The notes beneath the pieces are model-generated. The model ran no database searches. It was not told where the DNA came from and saw only the letters and a list, made by a program, of their open reading frames with translations. Both the position numbers and the translations under genes were made by a program. A stretch of 64,000 bases of DNA from contig NZ_JAJGNI010000009.1 in the NCBI RefSeq assembly GCF_020781975.1, forward strand, positions 60,207 through 124,206. Direction: 5' to 3'. This DNA comes from Microbacterium schleiferi (GTDB lineage: Bacteria > Actinomycetota > Actinomycetes > Actinomycetales > Microbacteriaceae). Below, one piece after another: positions 26,211-33,968 of the stretch. How positions within the stretch are numbered: position 1 is the stretch's first letter; the number at the start of each line of letters is the position of its first letter.

Positions 26211-27035
26211 ATGCTGCTGGAAGCAATCATCCTCGGCCTCGTGCAGGGGCTCACGGAGTTTCTGCCGGTCTCATCGAGTGCTCACCTGCGCATCCTGGGC
26301 GAATTTCTTCCGAGCGCTGAGGACCCGGGTGCAGCCTTCACCGCCATCACCCAGATCGGTACCGAGGCGGCGGTCGTCGTCTTCTTCTGGCGCGATATCG
26401 TGCGGATCGTCTCACGCTGGTCGCTCGCCCTCGTCGGGAGGGCGCCGCGGAATGATCCCGACGCCCGCATGGGCTGGCTCATCATCATCGGATCGGTGCC
26501 GATCGTCGTGCTCGGGCTGCTCTTCCAAGATCAGATCGAGACGACGCTCCGATCGCTCTGGCTCGTCGCCGGAATGCTCATCTTCTTCGGCGTACTGCTG
26601 GGCATCGCCGACCTCGTGGGTGCGAAGCGGCGAAAACTAGACCAGCTCACCCTGGGACACGGCGTCATCTTCGGGTTCGCGCAAGCTCTCGCCCTGGTCC
26701 CCGGAGTCTCGCGGTCTGGCGGCACGATCACCGCCGGACTGTTCCTCGGTTACGAACGCGCGGCTGCAGCCCGGTACGCCTTCCTCCTGGCGATCCCTGC
26801 GGTCTTCGGCAGCGGCTTCTATCAGTTGTTCAAGAGCTGGGACGAGCAGGGGCCGTTCACCCCGATAGAGACTGCTGCTGCCACCGGTGTGGCCTTCATC
26901 GTCGCGCTCGGCGTCATCGCCTTCTTCATGAGCTGGATCTCCAAGCGCAGCTTCCTGCCGTTCGTGGTCTACCGGGTAGCCCTCGGGGCGACGTTGCTCG
27001 TGCTGCTGAGCATGGGCGTCATCCAGCCCTACTGA
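26211..27035 (+). CDS. uppP: Undecaprenyl-diphosphatase
   Basis: A 274-aa membrane protein with about eight helices. The two BacA/UppP motifs are [11 protein letters not shown] near residue 16 and [10 protein letters not shown] near residue 165. It recycles undecaprenyl diphosphate to the lipid carrier used for peptidoglycan and gives bacitracin tolerance. It lies 14 bases after the M20 peptidase gene and converges with the PAC2 gene. Confidence 0.95.
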   Translation: MLLEAIILGLVQGLTEFLPVSSSAHLRILGEFLPSAEDPGAAFTAITQIGTEAAVVVFFWRDIVRIVSRWSLALVGRAPRNDPDARMGWLIIIGSVPIVVLGLLFQDQIETTLRSLWLVAGMLIFFGVLLGIADLVGAKRRKLDQLTLGHGVIFGFAQALALVPGVSRSGGTITAGLFLGYERAAAARYAFLLAIPAVFGSGFYQLFKSWDEQGPFTPIETAAATGVAFIVALGVIAFFMSWISKRSFLPFVVYRVALGATLLVLLSMGVIQPY

Positions 27036-27060
27036 CTCGGGTGAGCGGGGCCGAAACGGG

Positions 27061-27927
27061 TCAGGGCTTGCGAGGCTCGTCGCGTCCACCGCGACCGGGC
27101 CCGTCGCCGCGACGACGAAGGTACTTCTCGAACTCTTGCGCGATGGCATCCCCCGACGCTTCCGGCGAGTCCCACGTGTCCCGCGTGCGTTCGAGCTGGT
27201 GGATGTACTCCGTCATCTCCTCATCGTCGGCCGCCGCAGCGTCGATGGAGGCCTCCCACGTGCGTGCCTGAGCGGGAAGGTCGCCGCGGTCGAGCTTCGC
27301 GCCCGTGATGTCTTCGAGCCGATCGAGCAGCGCCAGGCTCGCCTTGGGTGAGGGAGTGTGGCCGGCGACGTAGTGCGGGACGCTGGCCCACAATTGCGCC
27401 GCCGGGATGCCGGCAGCCGTCGCGACGTGCGAGATCACACTCAGGATGCCGACGGGGCCCTCGTAGGAGCTGCGCTCAAGTCCCAGGGACGTCCGCACCG
27501 GTTCGCTCTCGCTACCCGCGAAGACAGAGATCGGACGAGTGTGCGGAACATCCGACATCATCGACCCCATCGCAACGAACCCGGTGATGTCTTCGCGCAG
27601 GGCGACATCGACAAGTTCGGACGCGAAAGCCTGCCATGCTCGCGCCGGCTCGACCCCCGTGAGCAGCCAGAGCTGCGTGCCCCGCGTCGCGCGGGTGGGA
27701 CGGTGAATTGTCGTCTCTGGCCAGGTCAGCTCGCGGGCGCCATCCGCGGTCGTGCGAATCTGGGGACGCGTGTACTGATAGTCGAAGTACAGTTCGGGAT
27801 CGACCGAGTAGACAGTCTCGTAGCCGCCGGAGTCGCGCAGATGAGCGACCGCCGAGGACGCTGCTTCACCCGCGTCGTTCCAGCCGTCGAATGCGGCGAC
27901 GAGAACCCTGCGTCCCAGTCCCTCCAC
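27061..27927 (-). CDS. PAC2-family protein (proteasome assembly chaperone-like)
   Basis: A 288-aa PAC2-domain protein with VLVAAFDGWNDAGEA near the N-terminus and LLTGVEPARAW and GMMSDVPHTRP in the middle; the C-terminal 40 residues are charged. Actinobacterial PAC2 proteins resemble archaeal and eukaryotic proteasome chaperones but their function is not settled. No 20S proteasome genes are in this window. It is divergent from the HAD gene at 28053. Confidence 0.87.
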   Translation of the reverse strand: MEGLGRRVLVAAFDGWNDAGEAASSAVAHLRDSGGYETVYSVDPELYFDYQYTRPQIRTTADGARELTWPETTIHRPTRATRGTQLWLLTGVEPARAWQAFASELVDVALREDITGFVAMGSMMSDVPHTRPISVFAGSESEPVRTSLGLERSSYEGPVGILSVISHVATAAGIPAAQLWASVPHYVAGHTPSPKASLALLDRLEDITGAKLDRGDLPAQARTWEASIDAAAADDEEMTEYIHQLERTRDTWDSPEASGDAIAQEFEKYLRRRGDGPGRGGRDEPRKP

Positions 27928-28040
27928 GTGACCTCCTCAGGTGGCGATCCATCCAGAATAGGATGCCGCTGTCGGGCGGGTGCGAGAAACGTCGAGGTCG
28001 GGGGGAGCCGGCAGCGGGCAATCGTCAACGAGGCCGTCGG

Positions 28041-28046
28041 TAGCAT
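28041..28046 (+). promoter_or_regulatory. -10 box (TAGCAT), probable leaderless promoter
   Basis: TAGCAT ends 6 bases before the GTG start of the HAD hydrolase gene. Confidence 0.45.
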
Positions 28047-28052
28047 GGTCCG

Positions 28053-28736
28053 GTGACTGCGCCACCCGCCCTCTCCGCCGTGCTCTGGGATATGGACGGC
28101 ACGCTCGTCGATACGGAACCGTACTGGATTGCCGCTGAGACGCCGCTCGTTGAGAGCTACGGCGGCTCCTGGACTCACGAGAAGGCGCTCTCGCTGGTCG
28201 GGCTCGCCCTGGAGGATTCTGCGCGGATCCTGCAGGGAGAGGGAGTGCGAATGTCCACCGGCGACATCATCGAGCACCTCACCAGCGAAGTGATGCGCAG
28301 CATCTCGCGGGACGGCGTTCCCTTCCGACCGGGCGCGCGCGAGCTTCTTGCCGACCTGAAGGATGCCGGCCTGAAGACCGCGTTGGTGACGATGTCGATG
28401 CGACGGATGGCCTCCCATATCGCCGAGCTCATCGATTTCGACGCATTCGACCTCGTCGTCGCCGGCGATGACGTCACCCGCCCGAAGCCGTATCCGGATC
28501 CGTATCTCCAGGCGTGCACATCGCTCGGCGTAGAACCAGCCGACACCGTGGCGATCGAGGACTCGCCGAACGGGCTGCGCTCCGCTGTAGCCGCGGGATC
28601 GGTTGTTCTGGGCGTTCCCGCGATGGTCTCGCTCGAGGGGGCCGGTGCCCACGCCGTCTGGCCCACACTTCACGGGGTGACAGCTTCGGACCTCAGCGAG
28701 CTTCACCGCGCACACCGAAAGGTCGGCGCCGCATGA
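28053..28736 (+). CDS. HAD-family hydrolase
   Basis: A 227-aa HAD phosphatase of the beta-phosphoglucomutase/GPH group. Motif I is VLWDMDGTLVDTE, motif II is ALVTMSMRR and motifs III-IV are RPKPYPDPY and IEDSPNGLRSA. The substrate is a small phosphate ester, unknown. It overlaps the trmI start by 4 bases, so it is in the trmI transcript. The transposon cargo at 43728-44393 encodes a distant homologue with the same motif layout. Confidence 0.85.
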   Translation: MTAPPALSAVLWDMDGTLVDTEPYWIAAETPLVESYGGSWTHEKALSLVGLALEDSARILQGEGVRMSTGDIIEHLTSEVMRSISRDGVPFRPGARELLADLKDAGLKTALVTMSMRRMASHIAELIDFDAFDLVVAGDDVTRPKPYPDPYLQACTSLGVEPADTVAIEDSPNGLRSAVAAGSVVLGVPAMVSLEGAGAHAVWPTLHGVTASDLSELHRAHRKVGAA

Positions 28737-29770
28737 GCACCACACCACGTCTGTCCGGTCCGTTCCGCGTGGGCGACCGTGTCCAGCTCACCGGTCCGAA
28801 GAACCGGCTGCACACGATTACGCTTCGCGAAGGTGGGGAACTCCACACGCATCACGGGGTGCTGCCTCATTCGACCCTCATTGGGATCCCGGACGGCTCG
28901 GTCGTCGTCAATAGCGCCGGCCACGAGTACCTCGCGCTGCGCCCCCTGCTGCGTGATTTCGTGATGTCGATGCCGCGTGGCGCCGCGATCGTGTATCCGA
29001 AGGATGCGGCGCAGATCCTCTCCGAGGCTGACGTGTTTCCGGGCGCCGTCGTGGTGGAAGCCGGCGTCGGCTCTGGCGCGCTCTCGCTTTGGCTGCTGCG
29101 CGCGATCGGCGACGCCGGGCGACTGGTCTCGTTCGAAAGACGGCCGGAGTTCGCCGAGGTTGCGCAGGCCAACGTCGAGACCTTCCTCGGTCACCGCCCG
29201 GCATCCTGGGACGTTCGTGTCGGCGACCTCGTGACTGAGCTGCCGACGGCCGTCGAACCCGGAACGGTAGACCGCGTCATCCTGGACATGCTCGCCCCGT
29301 GGGAGTGCATCGACGCCGTTGCGGAGGCCCTGACCCCGGGCGGGGTAGTCCTCTGCTACATCGCGACCGCCACGCAACTGAGCCGCGTAGCCGAGTACAT
29401 CCGCAACACCGGCCTGTTCACCGAACCCGACGCGAACGAGACGATGGTGCGAGGCTGGCACGTCGAGGGCCTCGCCGTTCGCCCAGACCACCGAATGGTC
29501 GCGCACACGGGCTTCTTGCTGTGGGCTCGACGCCTCGCGCCCGGCGCTGTCGCGCCCGAGCGGAAGCGGCGTGCCTCGAAGAGCAGCTACGGCGACGAGG
29601 ATGTCGAGCTGTGGACTCCCGGTGCCGTCGGTGACCGTCAGATCACCGACAAGAACCTGCGGAAACGAGTTCGCGAAGCGCAGAAGGCGGCTGACGGTGC
29701 CCGCCAAGCCGCCACCGGCGGCGGCCCTGTGACGGTCGACGAAACGGCTGAGCCTGACCACCTAGACTGA
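28733..29770 (+). CDS. trmI: tRNA (adenine-N1)-methyltransferase TrmI
   Basis: A 345-aa methyltransferase making m1A58 in the T-loop of tRNA. The N-terminal beta domain (GPFRVGDRVQLTGPKNR) and the SAM motif VEAGVGSGALSLWLLRAIG fit TrmI, as does VDRVILDMLAPWECID. The last 60 residues form a charged tail. The ATG overlaps the HAD stop (ATGA). In mycobacteria this gene stands beside the proteasome locus; here the next gene is the FKBP lipoprotein. Confidence 0.92.
   Translation: MSTTPRLSGPFRVGDRVQLTGPKNRLHTITLREGGELHTHHGVLPHSTLIGIPDGSVVVNSAGHEYLALRPLLRDFVMSMPRGAAIVYPKDAAQILSEADVFPGAVVVEAGVGSGALSLWLLRAIGDAGRLVSFERRPEFAEVAQANVETFLGHRPASWDVRVGDLVTELPTAVEPGTVDRVILDMLAPWECIDAVAEALTPGGVVLCYIATATQLSRVAEYIRNTGLFTEPDANETMVRGWHVEGLAVRPDHRMVAHTGFLLWARRLAPGAVAPERKRRASKSSYGDEDVELWTPGAVGDRQITDKNLRKRVREAQKAADGARQAATGGGPVTVDETAEPDHLD
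29763..29768 (+). promoter_or_regulatory. -10 box (TAGACT) of the FKBP gene
   Basis: TAGACT overlaps the trmI stop and ends 6 bases before the GTG start, suggesting a separate leaderless promoter. Confidence 0.45.
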
Positions 29771-29774
29771 TCCG

Positions 29775-30737
29775 GTGCGAAAGACACCCGCCTTCCTCGC
29801 GATCCTCGGACTGACAGCTGCCGGACTCGTCGGTTGCTCGACAAGCCCAGCCGACGGGTGCGCTCGTGTCACCGATACCGACCCCGCAGCGACCGATCTC
29901 GTGACAGTCACCGGTGAGTTCGGCGAGGCGCCCGACGTCGAGGTCTATACCCCGTTCCAGGTGGATGAGCTCGCATGGACCGACCTCACGCAGGGGGAGG
30001 GGACGCCGATCATCACGACCGACCAGATGGTCATCCTCGACATGGTGGTCCTCAACGGTCAGACCGGTGAGCCGGCCGTCGCCACCTCCTACGACGTGAC
30101 GCTCGAGAACGTTTTCTCGATGTCGCGGTGGATCGACACCCTGCCAGGGCTTGAGGATTCTCTTCACTGCGCGCAGGAAGGGGACCGCGTCGTTGTCGCC
30201 CTACCGGCAGATGCGATCAACCCGGCTGCCGCGACGCAGATCGGACTCGAAGAGGGGGGTTCGGCTGTCGCCGTTGTCGATGTGCGCAAGGTCTACCTGC
30301 CGAAGGCGGACGGTGCTGACCAGTTCACCGACTCCAACGGGCTGCCTTCGGTGGTCCGGGCACCGAACGGACGGCCCGGCGTGATCGTCCCGGACGCGCC
30401 AGCGCCGACCGAGCTTTCGATTCAGACCATCAAGAAGGGCGACGGCGAGGTCGTCACCGGCGAGCAGCCGGTTCGCGCCCACTACACGGGTCTGCTGTGG
30501 GACACGCGTGAGGTCTTCGACACGAGCTGGGACGGCGATCCGGTCTCGTTCGATCTGACCGCGGTCGTGCCGGGCTTCGCCGCGGCTCTCGAGGGTCAGA
30601 CCGTCGGATCCCAGGTTCTCGTCGTGGTGCCGCCGGACCAGGGGTACGGCGATGCCGGTCAGGGGCCGATTCCCGGCGGAGCGACGCTGGTGTTCGTCAT
30701 CGACATCCTGGGGCTCGATCCAGAGCCGGCCTCCTGA
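29775..30737 (+). CDS. FKBP-type peptidyl-prolyl isomerase, lipoprotein
   Basis: A 320-aa predicted lipoprotein: the signal peptide ends with lipobox LVGC (Cys21). The C-terminal FKBP domain (about residues 220-318) has VRAHYTGLLWDTREVFDTSW and VVVPPDQGYGDAG. The region between (residues 40-200) may be a second, degenerate FKBP fold. It would assist folding of exported proteins at the membrane surface. Such FKBPs often precede pafB in actinobacteria. Confidence 0.9.
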   Translation: MRKTPAFLAILGLTAAGLVGCSTSPADGCARVTDTDPAATDLVTVTGEFGEAPDVEVYTPFQVDELAWTDLTQGEGTPIITTDQMVILDMVVLNGQTGEPAVATSYDVTLENVFSMSRWIDTLPGLEDSLHCAQEGDRVVVALPADAINPAAATQIGLEEGGSAVAVVDVRKVYLPKADGADQFTDSNGLPSVVRAPNGRPGVIVPDAPAPTELSIQTIKKGDGEVVTGEQPVRAHYTGLLWDTREVFDTSWDGDPVSFDLTAVVPGFAAALEGQTVGSQVLVVVPPDQGYGDAGQGPIPGGATLVFVIDILGLDPEPAS

Positions 30738-30781
30738 GCGAAATCGCCCACGGCAAGAGAGGATGCCGCCCATCGCGGACC

Positions 30782-30787
30782 TAGGAT
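30782..30787 (+). promoter_or_regulatory. -10 box (TAGGAT) of pafB
   Basis: TAGGAT ends 7 bases before GTG 30795. An in-frame ATG at 30786 overlaps this box, so GTG 30795 is the more likely start. Confidence 0.45.
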
Positions 30788-30794
30788 GAGGGGC

Positions 30795-31793
30795 GTGCCC
30801 TCGAAGTCCACTGTGCGCATCCCGCCCGAGGAGCGGCTTGTCAACCTCGTGGTCGCCCTGATGGCGACCGAGCAGGGCCTCACGAAGGACACGATTCTGT
30901 CGTCGGTGTCGGGCTACCGCGAGCAGTCGGAAGCCGGCACGTCGAAGGACGCGCTCGAGAAGATGTTCGAGCGCGATAAAGAGAGCCTTCGTGGACTCGG
31001 TGTCCCGATCGAGACGATCGGTGACCGTGCCGATCCCGACGATCTTCGCGAGGCTCGCTACCGCGTACCGACCGCCGAGTACGAGCTGCCTGCCGATATC
31101 GAGTTCACGCCGGCCGAGCTCGCTCTGCTGAACCTGGCCGGAGGCGTGTGGAGCGAAAGCTCTCTGTCGGCGGATGCGCGCAGCGGCCTACGCAAGATTC
31201 GCGCGCTCGGCATTCCGGTCGAGGATCCGATCCTCGGATACTCGCCGCGGATCAGTCTGCGCGAACCGTCGTTTGCGCCCCTGCAGCGGGCGATCGAGGA
31301 CTCGCGAATCGTGAGCTTCCGATATATGCGGCCCGGAAGCGCTGCGCCGCGAGTGCGGCGGCTGCAGCCGCTCGCGCTCGTCGAGTTCGAGGCTCGGTGG
31401 CACGTATACGGTCTGGATCTCGACCTGGACGCGCCTCGCACCTTCCTTCTCACGCGCATCGTCGATGACGTCGTGATCAGTCGAACCGTCGGAGACCCCG
31501 CGCTGCGCGAGGGTGCGGGTGCCCGCGCGCTCGACGGGCTGCGCGAGCTCGCACAGCGGCAGAGGGCACTGGTGGAGATCGACCCCGGGACCGAGGCGTG
31601 GTTGCGCCTCTCGCGTCGCGCGGAACCTGCGGCGCAAGGCTGGTGGGTGCCGTACGTGGATCTTCACGTCTTCGCCGACGAGCTGGCATCGTACGGTCCG
31701 GAAGTCCGTGTCGTCGAACCGGATGACGTCAAAGCAGAGGTCATTCGGCGGCTTCGCTCTACTCGGGATGCGCACAACGGAGGGAACGGATGA
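30795..31793 (+). CDS. pafB: WYL-domain regulator PafB
   Basis: A 332-aa regulator: N-terminal winged helix (PPEERLVNLVVALMATEQGLT), WYL domain about residues 150-230 (SFRYMRPG, ARWHVYGLDLDL) and a WCX C-terminal domain. PafB and PafC act together as an activator of the RecA-independent DNA damage response in mycobacteria. The start choice is explained by the -10 box. pafC overlaps by 4 bases. Confidence 0.9.
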   Translation: MPSKSTVRIPPEERLVNLVVALMATEQGLTKDTILSSVSGYREQSEAGTSKDALEKMFERDKESLRGLGVPIETIGDRADPDDLREARYRVPTAEYELPADIEFTPAELALLNLAGGVWSESSLSADARSGLRKIRALGIPVEDPILGYSPRISLREPSFAPLQRAIEDSRIVSFRYMRPGSAAPRVRRLQPLALVEFEARWHVYGLDLDLDAPRTFLLTRIVDDVVISRTVGDPALREGAGARALDGLRELAQRQRALVEIDPGTEAWLRLSRRAEPAAQGWWVPYVDLHVFADELASYGPEVRVVEPDDVKAEVIRRLRSTRDAHNGGNG

Positions 31794-32767
31794 GCGGCTC
31801 GTCGATCGCGACCGACCGCGCAGCACTGCTCCTGCAGTTGGTGCCATACCTCATCTCCAAGGGCGAGGTGTCAGTGGCCGAGGCTGCAGACGAGTTCGAC
31901 GTCACCGCGGAGCAGATGCGCACCATGGTGCGCGGCCTTACCGTCATCGGGCTGCCCGGAGACTCCGGCTATTGGCAGATGGCGAACGAGCTCTTCGACA
32001 TCGACTGGGACCTGCTGGACGAGCGGGACCTCATCGCGATCACGAACTCCGTGGGTCTCGAGCGGGCGCCACGACTGACCGCCCGCGAAGCTGCTGCTCT
32101 GCTGGCGGGACTGCAGCTTGCGGCCACGATCCCCGGCGTGGGGGATTCGCAGTTGTATACCGGGCTGCTGGCGAAACTCGCGCGCGGCGCGTCTCGCGCA
32201 CCTGCTGCCGTCGTCGTTGCATCGGAGCCGGTCGATGCGGTTCGCCGTCTCGTAGCCGACGCTCTCGGTCGTCGGGTCGCTGTGAGCTTCACCTACAAGA
32301 CTCCCGAAGGGTCACCGACGACACGCACGGTCGATCCCGTCAAGGTTCTGATAGCCCAAGGGCAGTGGTATCTCCAGGGCTGGTGCCATCTGCGAGAGGC
32401 GATGCGGACCTTCCACCTTGACCGCGTGAGCGATCTCGCCCTGACCGACATCCCGATCACGCACGGGCAAGAAACCGTACCCGGCTGGTTCGCCGACACC
32501 GGCGACGATGCAGCGGGCGACGTGAACGTGACCTTCGAGTTCCCGGCATCCGTCGCCCCACTCTTGGGTGACTACCTCGATCGAGCGACCGTCACTACCA
32601 CGGCGGGGGTGAGCACCGCACGGATGCGGGTGGCTGATGTGCTGAGCCTGCGACGACTTGCAGCACGTCGCGGGGGAGACGTGCGGATTCTCGCGCCGAC
32701 AGGCGCCCGCGAAGCGGCGCGGGAGTGGGCTGAGGCGGGCCTCGCCCAGTACCCCGAGCAGACATAA
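31790..32767 (+). CDS. pafC: WYL-domain regulator PafC
   Basis: A 325-aa WYL regulator, paralogous to PafB, with an N-terminal helix-turn-helix (GEVSVAEAADEFDVTAEQMR), a WYL domain (VSFTYKTPEG, WYLQGWCHLREAMRTFHLDR) and a C-terminal WCX domain. Its ATG overlaps the pafB stop, as expected of partners made in equal amounts. The following tatA has its own promoter-like TAGACT at 32834. Confidence 0.9.
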   Translation: MSGSSIATDRAALLLQLVPYLISKGEVSVAEAADEFDVTAEQMRTMVRGLTVIGLPGDSGYWQMANELFDIDWDLLDERDLIAITNSVGLERAPRLTAREAAALLAGLQLAATIPGVGDSQLYTGLLAKLARGASRAPAAVVVASEPVDAVRRLVADALGRRVAVSFTYKTPEGSPTTRTVDPVKVLIAQGQWYLQGWCHLREAMRTFHLDRVSDLALTDIPITHGQETVPGWFADTGDDAAGDVNVTFEFPASVAPLLGDYLDRATVTTTAGVSTARMRVADVLSLRRLAARRGGDVRILAPTGAREAAREWAEAGLAQYPEQT

Positions 32768-32833
32768 GAAGACCAAAACAGGGATATGGATGGTTCTCAG
32801 GCCAGGTTCCGGTACCGGTGAGCGGCACCGGGG

Positions 32834-32839
32834 TAGACT
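32834..32839 (+). promoter_or_regulatory. -10 box (TAGACT) of tatA
   Basis: TAGACT lies 28 bases before the tatA ATG. A Shine-Dalgarno-like GAGGAG lies 5 bases before the ATG, so tatA has a short normal leader. Confidence 0.4.
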
Positions 32840-32867
32840 GCAGAAACCGCAATCGTGAGGAGACCCC

Positions 32868-33137
32868 ATGGGGAACGCATTCGGGTGGCCGCACCTGCTG
32901 ATCATTCTCGCGGTGATCCTGTTGCTGTTCGGCGCGGCGAAGCTGCCCGCGCTGGCAAAGAGCCTCGGCCAGTCCGCCCGTGTCTTCAAGGGCGAGATGA
33001 AGGCCATGAAGGACGACGACTCCAAGGATGCCGCGAAGCCCGACGTCGCAGCGTCCGAAGCCGCTGACTCGTCCTCGACGGGTTCTGCTGGCTCGTCGCA
33101 GGCCGCGTCATCCAGCGGCCGAGATTCCACAGCCTGA
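32868..33137 (+). CDS. tatA: Twin-arginine translocase subunit TatA
   Basis: An 89-aa TatA: one membrane helix ([18 protein letters not shown], residues 9-26) with the conserved FG, then an amphipathic helix ([17 protein letters not shown]) and a Ser/Ala-rich tail. It forms the pore for export of folded proteins and is followed after 9 bases by tatC. No tatB is visible; many actinobacteria carry it elsewhere. Confidence 0.95.
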   Translation: MGNAFGWPHLLIILAVILLLFGAAKLPALAKSLGQSARVFKGEMKAMKDDDSKDAAKPDVAASEAADSSSTGSAGSSQAASSSGRDSTA

Positions 33138-33146
33138 CCCGGCCGC

Positions 33147-33968
33147 GTGGCGACCAGTTCCCTGCCGGAGGTAGGAGAGCCCGACCGGCCGCGCCGTGAC
33201 CGGAGGATGTCTCTCGGGCAACATCTGATCGAGTTGCGCAAGCGGCTCATGATCGCTGCCCTCGCGCTCGTCGTCGGCATGGTGGTGGCGTTCATCATCA
33301 CCGATCCGATCATCCGGCTGATTACGATTCCGATCGCAGATGTGGCGGCCATGCGTGGCGAGACCGACAAGGTCGAGGTGATGTTCACGACGATCACCGG
33401 TCCGTTCGATCTCCGCATCCGAATCGCTTTCGCGACCGGTCTTCTGATCTCTGCACCGGTCTGGCTGTGGCAGATCTGGGCTTTCATCATGCCGGGACTC
33501 ACAAGGAAAGAAGTCGGCTACACGGCGGGGTTCGTCGGGGCAGCTGTTCCGCTGTTCTTCGCGGGGACTACCGTGGGGTGGCTCGTGCTCCCGCACGTCG
33601 TCGAGATCATGGCGACCTTTGCTCCAGACCAGACTTCCCTGTTCTACGACGCAACGTACTACTACGACTTCGTCTTCAAGTTCCTCCTTGTGGTCGGGGT
33701 TTCTTTCGTCCTACCCGTCTTCCTCGTTGCTTTGAACGTCGCGGGGGTGATCTCGGGCCGCGGCATTCTCAAAGGGTGGCGGGTTGCAGTGCTGGTGGCT
33801 ACCCTCTTCGCGGCGGTTGCAACACCCGCAGCTGACGCCGTGTCAATGCTGATGTTGGCAGGCATCCTCGTCGTGCTCTTCTTCGCGGCAGCCGGTGTGT
33901 CGCTACTGTTCGACCGACGCAAATCCAAGCGCGACGCAGCCCTGCTGCCGCCTGAGGCGACGGGGTGA
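33147..33968 (+). CDS. tatC: Twin-arginine translocase subunit TatC
   Basis: A 273-aa membrane protein with six helices, the N-terminal SLGQHLIELRKRL (with the substrate-recognising Glu) and FIMPGLTRKE in the first cytoplasmic loop. TatC binds twin-arginine signals. GTG start; its stop overlaps the start of the next helicase gene by 4 bases. Confidence 0.95.
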   Translation: MATSSLPEVGEPDRPRRDRRMSLGQHLIELRKRLMIAALALVVGMVVAFIITDPIIRLITIPIADVAAMRGETDKVEVMFTTITGPFDLRIRIAFATGLLISAPVWLWQIWAFIMPGLTRKEVGYTAGFVGAAVPLFFAGTTVGWLVLPHVVEIMATFAPDQTSLFYDATYYYDFVFKFLLVVGVSFVLPVFLVALNVAGVISGRGILKGWRVAVLVATLFAAVATPAADAVSMLMLAGILVVLFFAAAGVSLLFDRRKSKRDAALLPPEATG

